64,000 nt of DNA from Hippasteria phrygiana (GCA_037893225.1 JAZGUH010000117.1:3906001-3970000); one strand, 5' to 3'; shown: positions 43,688 to 56,610, numbered from the stretch's first letter. The notes: a model not told the origin generated them from the letters alone. Numbers and translations: made by a program.

Positions 43688-44189
43688 TAGGGCTGTCCCA
43701 AATATACAGAAGATTCAAATATTCGATCGTCAACCGAATATTTAAATACCTTTTTGCCGGTTCGAATATTCGAAAAAATATATATTCACGTACAGATATA
43801 CGACTGCTATTTTAATAGAAAAGTTACGGCACTTAGCAGTGTCAAATGCAGCATTTTTGCGACAATAACTTTTTGTGGATGGAGGTTATTGTTCCTGTCT
43901 GTAAAAAAAACACCGACATAAACACAGGCTGGAGTTTTGTTTCTTGTTATACGTCCAGTAATATCTTGATACAAGAGGCGCATGCCAAAAATGTCGATCG
44001 GGCAGTTTACAATATCGATCACCGCACGTAAAACACTGGCGTGCTTTGCGTGCAACTTTTTATCGGTGCGGCATGCAATTGCAGCTGACGCATGAAAAAC
44101 TTGATTGGCGAGTATCGAATATTCAAATATTCGGTCAAACTTGGGTTCGAATAATCGAATACTTAATTATTCGAAAATGAACAGCCCTA
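43688..44189. mobile_element. hAT-type MITE with exact 8-bp target duplication
   Basis: The element begins TAGGGCTGTCCC and ends GAACAGCCCTA. It is flanked on both sides by the identical octamer TCTTCTAC (43680-43687 and 44190-44197). The sub-terminal parts are rich in GAATATTCGAA palindromes. The 502-bp interior has no transposase. Confidence 0.93.
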
Positions 44190-44197
44190 TCTTCTAC

Positions 44198-46643
44198 AAG
44201 AGTTTTGAAAAACTTCTTATCCTACCAGGAAGATGTTGAGCAGCTTTAAAAACAAAACAGAACAAAACCAAAACCAAACAAATTATGAAATCCTATTTTG
44301 TTTCTGCAAATTGTATTCTTGGAAAATTTTAATCCCTTAAAAAAAATTGATTTGTTTACAAACAATCTGGCTAGCAATGGTGCAACAAGGGTTCAATTGC
44401 CGTGGGGGTGGGGTGCACCATTTTTTTTTATAGGGGCACCACAGAGAGGAAATAAAATTCAACTGGCTTAAGATATCGATGGGGGAGAGGCACAGGCCTA
44501 GGATGAGGGGGCATGTGGCCCCCTCGATAGTTATGACACGGCTTGGCAGGGTGTGTGAAGTTATCAAAACAGTGTCTCAGAGATATATGTGGACTATGCC
44601 AACCATATACACCACTGCTTCTGAATCTTATGCCATGAGTCAGGGCTGTAGTCCAGTCCATCACAAGTCCCTGCAAGTCCATCACAAGCCCTCCAGCAAA
44701 TTATTGAGCTAAATAGAGCTTTTTGACATCAGATTTCAAGATGGCCGCCAACAAAATGCCAACAACAAGTTTTGATAATTTTATGATGTACCAAGTAGAA
44801 AATAACTGTTTGGCAAGAATCTATCTGAAAAGCCCACTCAATTACACAAGGGTATGCACTATTTGGCTGGTAACCTGATTTTATTCAAACAAGGTTTTTG
44901 TACTTAACCAGCTCTATGATATTGGCCCCTGGTCTCAGACAACATGCTTGCCTGTTCACCATTCTACAAGTTATCTCAAAGAAGAAAATATGATTAATAA
45001 AAGATTGCCAGTGAAAACTCAATTTCGTATGTAAATATTTATGAGAGAAATGATAACATTTATTTTAAGCAGGTATGAACAAAACAAAAAATAAAAATCT
45101 GTTGCATTAATTACTTCTATTTATTGGGTCATTTGTTAATGTCAAAAACAACAAAGTTTGCATATCATTAATAGCTTTTCAGAGTTCAAGAGTCAAAACA
45201 GAGGAAAAGTTCAAACTGTGAAACCCTTGGATGGGATTGTTTTTATTCAAAATTGACAAGATATGATTTTTACAACAAGGGACAAAAATTACATCCAGAG
45301 CCCAGAATCAGTGTGGGGTTTAAGACAAAAAAAAAGAGTTCTGCTTCCGGTTACCCGACCGACCCTATTTTAACGGCCCGACCCTAATTATTTTCCTTCC
45401 AGAATTAACTATATTTTTTATTACTACCTTTTTCAGGGGTGAGATTGGCCAAATATGAAAATTCCACCAAATCCACGACAAATCCACGAGGACCCCAGAT
45501 CAACATATAGTTTGTATTTGCCTAAAGGCACCCCCACCCCCTTAAAATACCAATTTGTATTGGTCTATATCCACTTTTATAGGTAAAAACACCTTTAGGA
45601 CAACACCTCAGGAATTCCAGATTGCAATAGAGATTCTTTAACAATTCTGAAATTCCGACAAAAAATCCTGAAATCAGGAAGAATCCTGACAAATCTCCCC
45701 CCCTGCTTTTTATTACTACCTTTAAACCTTGACTACACGTGGACACCTACATATGATCAGCACAAAAAAATTGCCAAAACAACAAAATATTCCCCACCTA
45801 CCTACCCTATTTTAAAAATGCCATGTAATCGGAAACACAACTATTTTGTTTTCTTGGCCTAAGCTGTTACATTCAGACGTCACAATGCATTCTTTGGCAG
45901 AGTGGGATACTAGTTTTCAGGCTTCAGATGTGATTTTGAATAGAGTAGGATGTGATTTTGGACACCCATTGCCGAAATCACCGTCGTCCAAATCTCCATG
46001 TCCACTTTGAATAGAAAATCACATCCAATGGCTTCACATTGTTATGTGCTCCAAAGAATCTGTGACAGTTCTGGTGCAATCTGCATTCCTATAGTGAAGC
46101 CAACATAGTGAGAATATTATTGTCCTGGTATTGCACTGATAATGCAGTCAACGACATGCAGCATCAAATTCTGTGTGAAATCTGTCATACGGAAAAGTGA
46201 AAAGTGTCAGTCGGAAACATAGTCAAATTCATGCACAGATTCTGGAGCTTTGAGATTCACCACATCTGGAATTTGTAATACTCACTTGACAGAATTCTCT
46301 ATCTGCATACTCACATTCAGAATTCTGTATTTGCCTAATTTGTTTTCCCCTTTTAATAACTGAAAATAGTGGAAATTGGTGGCCGTAATGAAAAAAAAAA
46401 AAAAAAAACAAGACCTCAGCTTTCAAGCAATCTGTCATCCACAAGACAAACTAAGCAGACTATGGCTAGAAGAGTCCGTGTTTGGTACTAAGACGTTCAC
46501 ATAAATATGATCATGATGTCACATACAGTATTGGCAATTTCATTTTTGAAATGAACCATCTGTTACAAATAATTTGCATTGGTTTGGATGTGTCGGAAGC
46601 AGCAAACAAGCAGTTCAGGAAATATTCTCAAAATCAAAGAAGT
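44198..46643. other. BNIP2-like intron, no exon recognised
   Basis: AT-rich. A fragment with CAAGTCC(C/A)TGCAAGTCCATCACAAG (44660-44695) relates to the element at 57411. No splice-bounded exon is convincing. Confidence 0.45.
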
Positions 46644-47029
46644 CAATAAGCCAGTTCGGTATTCCAACTGCACATGTGCACATCAAGATTTGACAATTTT
46701 TCTTTCGGGAGAAACATGTTATCGTATGCGTGCAACAGCATAGCGGGTACCAGCAAATTGAAAGAGATCGTCATGTTCTGAAGTAAGATTTTTCCAAAAA
46801 CGTTTGGACAGCGAAGTGTTTTCAGGTGTCTTGTGTGTCCAAACGTTTGTTCGAACAAAAGTTTCCATCGTCTTTTTGATTGCACGAAAAATTGCACAGA
46901 ATGCAGATTCGGTTACCACATCCCCCATAGCCTTGTGTGCATTTATCTGCCATGTTTTTCCCCCCCGAGAGAAAAATTGTCGAATCTTGTTGTGCACATG
47001 CGCAGTTGGAATACCGAACTGGCTTATTG
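46644..47029. mobile_element. inverted-repeat element, CAATAAGCC family copy 1
   Basis: The ends CAATAAGCCAGTTCGGTA and TACCGAACTGGCTTATTG are perfect inverted repeats. Complementarity continues inward through TTCCAACTGC and GCACATG. A second element with the same ends is at 60107-60328. Confidence 0.85.
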
Positions 47030-48206
47030 TTAACTCTAGATTAGATATTGTTCTTTTGTAATGAGAACCTAAAATCGTTATTGTTAACATTAAAATTAAA
47101 TGAAGACAATTTGTTGTGTGCCTGACGGAAGAAGGCAATGAGTAATTGCTCTTGCGTCTTTCTGCCAGACAGAAAATGACTTACCTTTCAAATCAAATCA
47201 CTTAATTTCAAAATAAAGCCTCGTAAAATGCAAGCCATAAACAATGTGATTGGGTTGCAATTCAAAATAGCCTAAATTTGTTTTCAGTTCTTTGCAATAT
47301 ATATGCAACGTTGAAAACCTCACGGGCATTCCTTTCTTTCACTCTGTTGTTGAAGTAATGAATTCTCATTTTATCTAGAGAGTCAATTCTAGATCAGTCC
47401 AAGAAATATTCGAATTGGTAGATAAGCCATTAACAACTGGTCTAGAGAGAGGCAAGCATAAACTACAAAAGTAACTCGGCAATGGTTTAACACATCAGTT
47501 AGTCCATTGAATACGGACGGCAGCCATAGCCATGGTTGAAAAAAGACCACCTGGCTGGTTGTCATCTATATGCGCATTCTTTTATATATGCAATCCATTG
47601 GTTTGCCTATTGTGTGCATTGCATTCAGCTGCACAAGCATGTGTTGGCTTACCAGCACCCTAGCCGGACAGAATGGGATAACATTTTACCCTTAGAATTC
47701 AATCACAACACACAGTTATTGTCTATGCAGGTAAGCAGTCAGAGGATTTTTCTCCAGATTTTAGTGGTTCTTTACACGCCACCTCAGGTGATCCTGCTTC
47801 GATTCCCGCCAAGTGCAATGTGGATTGGATCTCAGTCCCTTCTTGACTATGTGGGGGGTTTTCCCACGACACGTTGTATTGATACTGGTGCAATTCTAGG
47901 CTAGTGACTTGTTTAGATTGAACTCAAAAAGTTCTATGACAAAATCCTAGAATATGTCAGCAATGATGAAGTTAAAACTTAAAATGTTATTTACGCATCA
48001 AAGAATGTTTGTAACAATGTTCATCGGCAACAAAAGAAACTAAATTTCCCCAATCCATGCCATTGGAGAAGTCTGGAAAAAGCAACTTTCCTGTTAGATA
48101 AAAACTTGTAGAATGGCTAGCAAACAAAGATTATTACAGCCAAGTGTTAAACACATGTGACTTGATCCAACAAAATGAGTCTTAAAGATTTCAAAAAGTT
48201 AGATTT
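47030..48206. other. BNIP2-like intron, no exon recognised
   Basis: No feature beyond AT-rich intronic sequence. The plus-strand frame at 47536-47904 has no recognisable domain. Confidence 0.45.
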
Positions 48207-48214
48207 GAAACTGC

Positions 48215-48661
48215 TAGGGCTGTTCATTTTCGAATAATTTACTATTCGAATATTCGAAACTGGGTTTGACCGAATATTCAAATATTCGAATATTCGAATA
48301 TTCGATACTCGCCGATCAAGTTTTTCAGTGCATGCCGCACCGGTAAAGAAAAAATTGCACGTAAAAGTATGCCGGTGTTTTACGTATGGTGATTGATATT
48401 ATGGACCGTTCAAACGACATTTTTTGCATGCCCCTGTTGTATCAAGGGTTTTACGGACGGGAACAATAAATTCCGTCCACAAAAAGTTACGATTGACAAA
48501 AATGCGGCATTTGACACTGCTAAGCGTGGTACCTTTCCTATTAAAATAGCATCAGAGTCGTATCTTTACGTGCATATATATCTTTTCGAATATTCAAACT
48601 GGCAAAATGGTATTCGAATATTCGCTTGACGATCGAATATCGAATATTCGGGACAGCCCTA
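48215..48661. mobile_element. hAT-type MITE, second copy, opposite orientation
   Basis: Starts TAGGGCTGTTC and ends GGGACAGCCCTA. It is flanked by the identical octamer GAAACTGC (48207-48214 and 48662-48669). It is the reverse-complement relative of 43688-44189, with shared internal phrases such as TTTTTGTGGA / TCCACAAAAA. Confidence 0.93.
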
Positions 48662-48669
48662 GAAACTGC

Positions 48670-50529
48670 ATCACAAGCACATCCAGCCTTTTTCACATGG
48701 CTTTTTCACATGGCTTTTTCACATATAAACGACCTGTTGAAAAATGAGTTGATTTTGGGATAGGGTCTCTAAAAATTACCACCGATGTCAATTTTATGTC
48801 AAAGTTATGTTTAAAGAATGCGACTCAAAACTAGCTCCGGAAACTTAAGACTCATTTTGTAAAACTTGGTCACAAATGAAGTCAGTAAGACACAATGCAC
48901 AATCAAACCAAGCAAATGGTGAAACTCCTGCAGGTAAAAATCTGTCGGAAATTTCTGCAAAATTAAACTCTTTAATTTTAAGGGGAATAAGCAAACCTCG
49001 AATTACATTTCAGGTGAACAATAATGGAAAATTACTGTTCGGTTCCCAAAAAACATCAAAGGTGCTTTCAAATTCTAGTGACTTTGTGTCGACTGTAAAT
49101 TCAACTGGAAGAATTAGGTATGTTTTTCTACACGCCAAGGACAACTGGAGTTTCACTGTAAACAATTCATGCAAACAGCCATGCATCGTCATGCAATGAG
49201 CAAAATCCATGCAACAACGTCATGCTATCAAAGATGCCGATTCCAAGAAACGGTTCCTCAAAGGAACCTTTTTCATCTCCAAAACAACGAGGACAAAACA
49301 GAAAACCCAAGGAAGCACAGCCTGAACAAATCAGTGAAACAAATGAACGTAAAGATGACATACAGGACTGTTTTTTTTTTGCATCAACACCATTACAAAA
49401 AAGAAAACAACAGGCAGATTTGGGCATTCTACATGGGTCATTGCCGTGGCAACATGCAAGATGCAAAGTTAAGAAAAAACAAAGAAGAGAGAGATGAGAA
49501 GATTAGCAGAGATGGAAAGCGGGAGGCTGCAGTTGTATGAGGAAATGTGACAGGAAGGAATCACACATATACACAAAGGTTCATGTATGAAAAGGTAAAA
49601 GAAAAAGAGGTTATCAAATAAAAAGGAGGAAAGAGCGAGATTCTAAGAGGAGACTTCAGGAACACAATGAGGATGTGATTATGAATAAGACATACTCGGT
49701 GCAGCATTAAACCCCGTATCTCATCACCTGAAATTGATTTTTCTCTAGAACGCCACAGGACAGAGATTTGACAATGTCAAACCATGTTTTTTTTTGTTTA
49801 ATCACAATCAACTTTAATCACAATCAACGTTAGTTTGATACAATTTGTGAGGATTTCTTTCTCATCCTTGTAAAATCACTATTTTTTTAAAATAACAACC
49901 ATCTCCGATTCAGGATATATTTGCTCATTATAATGCTTTTTGTGAATTTTTGCATTTATGGTCATATTTTAGGGGCATATCCAGGTATTGGATGGCTGGG
50001 GAGGGGAACTGCACAATTAAAAAAAAAAACCTGTCTGGAATGTCGCTGGGGAAGGGGGAGCAATTATCCCACCCCACCCCTTGGATAAACTAGCAGCCAT
50101 ATTCATTTTCAATGGCCAAGTTTATGAGAATGGCCTGTGTGCTGCCAACCTCGTTGAGCATCTCTGCGGGATCTTTTAACATAATTTTTTTCTGCAAAAA
50201 TGCATCATGCTTTTAAAAAAAAATATTTGCAAAACATCCCAGAAAAATCAAATCAATCATGTCCATAGCATAAATATTTTTCAGAACCCCCCAGCACTGA
50301 AATCTACAGTCAACACTAAAGTGACATTTAGCAATTTGATGAAGCTGGTTTTTGATTGAATCATTACGTTCTTTCCATCAGATGACTTTGGGCTATATTG
50401 CTGCACCAGGGGGAAAAAAGGGGAAAAATAAGTGGAAACAGCAAAATTGGGAACAAAAAGATGGAAAAGAATGAAAATAAAAGTGATTTTTGAGAAAAGA
50501 AAATGGAGTCCCCGGCCGACTCATCTTAC
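48670..50529. other. BNIP2-like intron, no exon recognised
   Basis: Overlapping plus-strand frames at 48876-49540 have no family resemblance. The rest is AT-rich. Confidence 0.45.
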
Positions 50530-50674
50530 ATGACACGGCATCAGACAAGACAAGCCAGGGGTAGCCCAGCGTACACTGGGCTGCAGCGGGAAGACACCAA
50601 AGATACAATGAGCACCGAGTTACAGCCAAAGCCATGGATGCGTACTGACCCCACAACGCAACGCCACCACCATC
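50530..50674 (-). CDS. candidate 145-nt exon of the BNIP2-like gene (hypothetical)
   Basis: On the minus strand this stretch has an acceptor with a pyrimidine-rich lead (atctttccgtccccgtcacag) and a consensus donor (gtaaga). Read in phase 0 it is open for 48 codons and leaves in phase 1, which is the phase needed by the long frame at 43604. The peptide is rather hydrophobic (SMALAVTRCSLYLWCLPAAA, then LGYPWLVLSD). The opposite strand has a 66-codon ATG-to-stop frame (50503-50703, MESPADSSYMTRHQ...), so a plus-strand reading cannot be excluded. Confidence 0.3.
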
Positions 50675-51603
50675 CTGTGACGGGGACGGAAAGATATATA
50701 TAGACATGTATATATACTACATAGATGGATGGATGGATGTGATGATGAAGTAGGTGTGCGGGAACAATAAATGAAGCAAGGGCAGCGACAAAAATATATA
50801 ATTCCTGAACATCATTGATTGAACGTGGATAATGTAAAATTCCAGATGAATTTTTCAAAATAATTATTTAAAGCAAACCAAATGCTTGATCAAAATCAAA
50901 AACTTTCACTGCAACTTGTCAAAATCAACTTAAAATACAAAAATAGATTTTTTAAATTGCAACAGAACAAAAAAAAAAGGGAAAAATGATCAAAATCAAA
51001 AATAAAATCGTCAGAATTCGGGATCAACAATAATGTAAAAACAAAAGTGAAATTCTTGTTTTGGATGTTTCCGTTCACTTTGTTAACATGTTTTCCTTTA
51101 AAAAAAAAAAAAATGTGTAACAACATCAACTCGAAATATTTTTCTTTTACTTTTACTTAAAAAAGCCAGGACAGCTTTATAGGACCAAAAATAAACCTTA
51201 ACTGAAAAACTGACCATTTTAAAGACATGTTATTTCCCATTTTCAACAGTAGGAAAGGAATCCCCACCCATGTAATTCCTTTAAGGAAAATAAACATTTA
51301 TCAAAGAAAAAAATTAATACCCAACCTAAAAAAGAAAATCATAACCTTTATACAAAATAGAAAAAAAATAAGTAATGCCCCAAGAACTAATAACTATCTT
51401 ATCTTGTAAGCAACACAAAATGAAACATTTATATCACAACTACAAGTATTTGCAAAACCAAACTTTCAAGAAAGTTAAAAAAATTCCCCACTACTTATGA
51501 TTTTTTTCTTTTTGAGGGGGGGGGGGGGGGGGGGGGGCGCTTCAGTAACGTCATCTAAAATTGGGTCAATCCATGGTAACTGACATTGCATGCATAGTCT
51601 ATA
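50675..51603. other. intron, low-complexity patches
   Basis: (GATG)n is at 50718-50745, A-rich sequence at 50930-51420, and a run of 22 G at 51516-51537. No exon was recognised. Confidence 0.5.
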
Positions 51604-52827
51604 GGCCTTTTCACACTATGTACGTTCGACCCGTGTTGAAATCTACACGGGTCCGACACGGGTCCGACCCGTGTAGACTTCTTAAAATTTCAACACGGGT
51701 CAATTACGCTGCCTTTTCACACTACTCAACGCAGCGCCAGCATTTTTGCTACATGTATAATGTTTCCACCCATGTATTGTACGATCGTTTCACACTACAC
51801 ACACGGCCGGCCGTTCAACACGGGTCAAATCGGAAAATCCCCCATACTGCATTCTGGTCGTTCCGCTGAGCTGGCTTTGGATGGAGCTGTCAGCCCAAAT
51901 CCTCCTCACTCCATGTCGGTCTTTTGTCTGATTTGGGGCCCATTTTCTACGACATATCGGAGGTAAAAGAATCTCATGAAAGTAGCATGAACCATGGAGG
52001 AAGGAACCGTGTACTCTGTACTTGACCGGCGGCCAGCTGTTTGCAACAAAGCAACGCGCACGCGCAGATGCACTTTTGGGGTTCCCCATATTGAGCAATA
52101 ACCCCGGCCCCCTCATACCTTAGTAGCCTTTTCTCGAGACGAAGTTTTCAAAATGTTAGCTGCATGTACGTACATTGTACACTGGGAATAATATGGTAGC
52201 GTTCAGTGCGGTTGTTTGCATTTGACCAAGACTATACACTAACGATGGAATACGCATGCACGCAATGTGCGCTACATACGGCGCGGAGATGTCGGATAAG
52301 TCATGTCGGGGTTTAAAACGATTAAAGAAACGACACATTTACTGATTTAGTACAGAATGTATTTTTTTATTCCTCCATATACGTTATGTACTATTCTGCC
52401 GTCAAATTTATTGGAAATAATTTTGCGCAAGGTAATCTAGACTAATCCACACTTAACGTATACACACTTGGAGAAACCATAAACGCTGCAAAAACTGAAA
52501 AAGCAACATAATACCGAAACATCGGCAAATATCGTCATATCGAACAGCCTAGTATGTGGTGCTCTGCACGCACACTCCGATCCACGGTTACACGGGTCGA
52601 ACTCAACCCGGAGACGTTCACACTACGACTTTCAACACGGGTCCAACTTCTCTACACGGGTCGAGAGCTCTCAACCCACCTCCCGAGCAGGGTTGAGTTT
52701 CAACCCGGGTTGAGCGCTCTACACGGGTCAGTGCCGTGTTGAAATGTTGCAGTGTGAAAAGGTCAGTCTAGTCAACACGGGTCGGACCCGGGTCCAACAC
52801 CGAGATTTTTCGTAGTGTGAAAAGGCC
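51604..52827. mobile_element. 1.2-kb terminal-inverted-repeat element with ACACGGGTC sub-repeats
   Basis: The ends GGCCTTTTCACACTA and TAGTGTGAAAAGGCC are perfect inverted repeats. Both sub-terminal zones are packed with (CA)ACACGGGTC and its complement GACCCGTGT. The interior (about 51900-52550) has no transposase-like frame. A clear target duplication was not found. Confidence 0.75.
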
Positions 52828-52831
52828 TTCT

Positions 52832-53040
52832 GGGTCTATAGGTCCAAAAATTGGAATAATTTTTCTGGAATCTGTTGAAAAATTATCCTCTATTTAGAGC
52901 TGGGCCCAGGAAAACCATAAGGGTGGTAGGGTTGGCAACCTAAAATGTGGCCAACCCGACCACCTCGGTTGTAACCCTTTACCTAGAGTGGCTTTTAGCC
53001 TTGTCTTGGGCGATTTCAATGAAAAAGAAAAACCCACATT
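52832..53040. repeat. dispersed repeat, family E copy 1
   Basis: Contains ATCCTCTATTTAGA, GGTGGTAGGGTTGGCAA, GTGGCCAACC and GTGGCTTTTAGCCTTG. Relatives are at 58071-58257 and, reversed, at 63786-63951. Confidence 0.75.
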
Positions 53041-53775
53041 TTGGGCATTCAAGTGTTTATTACCAAATACCAAGCAAGGTTGCCTCCTGTTTGTTTAAGT
53101 TAATGGAACCAGGTGGTAGGTTAACAAGAATGGATCCGTAGGGAATAGGAGTAAAATAAAAATAAGCCCCACAATTTGTTTAATATGGAGGTATCCTCAA
53201 TCTGCCCAAAACCTCAAAAACAGGCGCATGGATTTTTGATGGATTCAGGTTGGTTAGGGTAAAGCAGTAAAGGACTGAAGGTCCAAGCTGTTCTCAGCAT
53301 GCAGTGTCAGTTACTGTAGATCAAACAAATCACAGCCTCTTTCATGTGGTTCCACTGATTGGACATTGGACATTGGGCAGGACAGACATTTTAAGCACTC
53401 TGAGCAAATCTACACCGCACATTGCATGCACTGTGTAAGACACTGCAAGTCTTACAGGAAAATGTTTGATGTCTTGGCTCTGAACATCTCATGTCCAAGA
53501 GTTTGATAGAGAAAGAACAATACTTTTCCCACAAAACATTTGGCTTTGAAAAGTTGTTTGAACACAGCATACAATCACACAGAGATCAGAATAGAAATAA
53601 CGATCTCCAGTCTGTTGCTAAAAGTAAAGGTTGTGACCAAAAAAAAGACAAAGATGCCAACATGAAAGAAAAGATTTGACTGCAATTGCCAGTTTGAAAC
53701 ATAAATTGTAAAAAAAAAAGTAACGGGGGATAACTCAATCTTTTGCAAATGAAACACCAGACAAATCAAAATTAC
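53041..53775. other. intron, nothing recognised
   Basis: Ordinary AT-rich sequence with no repeat or exon that I can support. Confidence 0.45.
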
Positions 53776-53800
53776 CTTCGGCTTCCTGCCTTCATCAAAT
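53776..53800 (-). CDS. candidate 25-nt micro-exon of the BNIP2-like gene (hypothetical)
   Basis: On the minus strand, a pyrimidine-rich acceptor (tttgtctccgcccaccgtcctgcag) is followed by 25 bases and the donor gtaatt. Joined to exon 57743-57841 in phase 2 it reads R-FDEGRKPK and leaves in phase 0. The RFDEG resembles the LDEEL that follows the BCH domain in caytaxin. Joined to 50530-50674 it stays open; joined directly to 43604 it would stop after two codons. Confidence 0.3.
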
Positions 53801-54862
53801 CTGCAGGACGGTGGGCGGAGACAAACCGTAAAAGGGGGTGGAAGAAGCAAGGGGGGGAAAAATGAAGGTGAATGAAAATGAAAGAAAGAAAAAAAAACCA
53901 CAACCACTTCAACACTTATTCACTGTGGAAATACAAACAAAATATTGACATCTTACTCTCAGAACAGTAACAACCACAGCTTTTGATTGGGGAAAGTAAG
54001 TGTACGATGAATAAGTTATGCCAGATCAAGAATTATTGGTTTAATAAGCATTTCCGTTACTGAAAGTACACATGTGTAGTTGGATTCACATCCCTAGATG
54101 ACCAAGTTCAGAAAGAAATTAAACAGTCAAGCCGCAGATCTGCAGTTATACAGAATTAAAGTAAGGGATCATTCGAGACAAATCTGAGATACTGACGATG
54201 TCTGTTGTATGCAATCAAGTGCTGATGTAAGGATCTCTTACTGAATGCACTGATCTACTTTCTGTTTAAAAGTGGTTGATTTGTCCCCAACCAATACTCA
54301 CCAAACTATTTTGAGGCTCCCTTTAAAACCTGTCGTTATATTTTGCACTTTCTACATGGGGACTAGACTAGTTGTCCATATTAACAAAGTAGGTCATCAA
54401 TGGCAAATAAGACTGACAATAAGTTACGTTTGGAAGTACATTATCTCAGCTGTCACTTTCACGCCTTATAAGGAAACAAGTTATTTCAGATTCCTCTAAA
54501 AATTTGGAAAAATACTGAAGTAGACAGGTTTCAATTTTTCTCTTAACTACCCCCTTCCCAAGTTATACACTGAAAGGAAATCACAAACTCATGCTGATGT
54601 GCAGGGTTTGGCAAGCGTGCAAAACAACATCAACGGCAGAGAAACATGCCTAACCGGGGAATATACATGTATTCATATCACTGACACATCACTTGGAAAA
54701 TTAACACTAGAGAAAACAAGGCCAAATTTGACACGGCTTACCCACAAAACAGAAACTGGCTTGCCTGCCAAATTTCAAGGAACCACTAATTCTAACATAC
54801 ATCCAGAGTGACGACGCAAACTCCAGTCCAACTTGAGTCACATTTTCTGTGACTTGGACCAA
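53801..54862. other. intron, nothing recognised
   Basis: No repeat, RNA gene or exon can be supported here. Confidence 0.45.
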
Positions 54863-55130
54863 GCCAAGTGACTCAAGCCAAGTGACTCAAGCCAAGTGAC
54901 TCAAGCCAAGTGACTCAAGCGAAGTGACTCAAGCCAAGTGACTCAAGCCAAGTGACTCAAGCCAAGTGACTCAAGCCAAGTGACTCAAGCCAAGTGACTC
55001 AAGCCAAGTGACTCAAGCCAAGTGACTCAAGCCAAGTGACTCAAGCCATGTGACTCAAGCCATGTGACTCAAGCCATGTGACTCAAGCCATGTGACTCAA
55101 GCCATGTGACTCAAGCCATGTGACTCAAGC
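54863..55130. repeat. 14-bp minisatellite, about 19 units
   Basis: Tandem GCCAAGTGACTCAA. The left block reads CCAAGT (with one CGAAGT at about 54920) and the last six or seven units, from about 55045, read CCATGT. The two variants are not intermixed. Confidence 0.95.
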
Positions 55131-55406
55131 CGAGGATGATTCAGACTCATTTTCCTGGACCTAGACTCAAGGTTTGACGACTCGAATACAAGTCTGCCTA
55201 TATCCATATTGAGGTTTGATAACTAGTCTTTCGTGAAGTGCAGTTTTTCATCAGATTTTGACACAAGCACCCATGCAGAGCCCATAAGATAAAATCAACC
55301 AAACACACAAAAGAGGAAGCATTCTCAAGTATTTTGAACACCAGAATATGTATTTGCACAGAATGCTCAGGTGTTAAACCACGATTTCCTTGTATTCCTA
55401 AACACT

Positions 55407-55914
55407 TTAAAGAGCAACTCCAACGATTCCCAACTTTTCTTAGGTTTCGATTTAATTGAGAAGAACTATGTCAAATAAAACAGATACTTGTCAAGATCCC
55501 ATCTTTGACACCGGTTTTTATGAAAAAAAAAGAAGCATTTTTTTTGCCTTTCTTTCTGCGAGTCAATCCCAGTTTCGTGAAAACGAGCGTGACGTCAAAG
55601 CTCATTTACACCTAATGAATATTCATATCTGATGTATTACCGGTGAGCATGCAACAACGCGACACGTACACATGCACATAACATCGCGTCCAGCTTTCTC
55701 CGGTACTACATCATGTTTTGTTTTATTTCTCATTAGCGCCACCAGCGGCCAATTTGTGGATAGTTTCAATAACTGAGATGCAAAACAAACATGATTTTGT
55801 AATGAATAAGTTATTTATTATATTGAACACAATAACATTTAATTCTAACACTTTTCAAAACCTTGTGGATTGTTTGACGAATTACTTTTCAAAACCGTTG
55901 GAGTTGCTCTTTAA
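55407..55914. mobile_element. TTAA-flanked element (AGAGCAACTCCAACG family)
   Basis: The ends read TTAAAGAGCAACTCCAACG and CGTTGGAGTTGCTCTTTAA, a perfect inverted repeat with TTAA. It is 508 bp. The open frame inside (55718-56020) shows no transposase features and crosses the element end. Confidence 0.85.
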
Positions 55915-56610
55915 GGAACTTTTTCCACTACATGGACCAAGTTTAATTTCTATCGTCGAGATCATTATTAAAACATGTCGGAGTCAAACTGTTAGAAGAA
56001 TTGTTCACTATTACATGTAACATTCAAGTTTCATTTACTTGCCAGTACATCATGCTGTTAAAGTTAGACCAATCAACAGGGTTTCATAGAAAAATAATCC
56101 AAACCCACAACAGCAGAACCAAATCCCAGTAAAGCTCAGACATTCCTGCAGTGCACCAACATGCCTAGGGCACTCCATGCCCTATGGTTTGGGATCAAGG
56201 CTATCATTCAGAATCGGTGCACCCGACATGTCTGAAGAATACCAAATGTAACCTGGATGCCATACCACTGGCTGGTGCAATGGTTGATGTACATGCCTCC
56301 CTTGATGCAACCATATTGTTTCTAATACACTGGCGAATGATTAGTAAGAGCCAAAACATGCCAAGCATTAGCTGGCGAGTGAGCTAGGCTCCTATACAAC
56401 TGTTGGTAATAGTACAACTGCGGCCAATTTCATGGAGCAGTACTTTAAGCACAAAATGTTGCTTTATTAGCATGAAAATTCTTCATTGATAAGAGCAGAA
56501 TTAGCGGTTAAATTTCAATGTGATGCATATTGCTTGTGACTGGTATACAACTGTTTGTTATTTACTTGGCATGAAAACCACATGACAGTTTGGGTGGTAA
56601 CCCGTTTTCA

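Noticed and set aside
50503..50703. 66-codon plus-strand ORF (MESPADSSYMTRHQ...)
   Set aside because: The composition is protein-like, but no splice or promoter evidence supports it and the minus strand there has better splice signals. It is recorded only as an alternative.
54863..55130. Regular repeat that could suggest a CRISPR array
   Set aside because: Units are 14 bp with no spacers, in animal DNA; it is a minisatellite.
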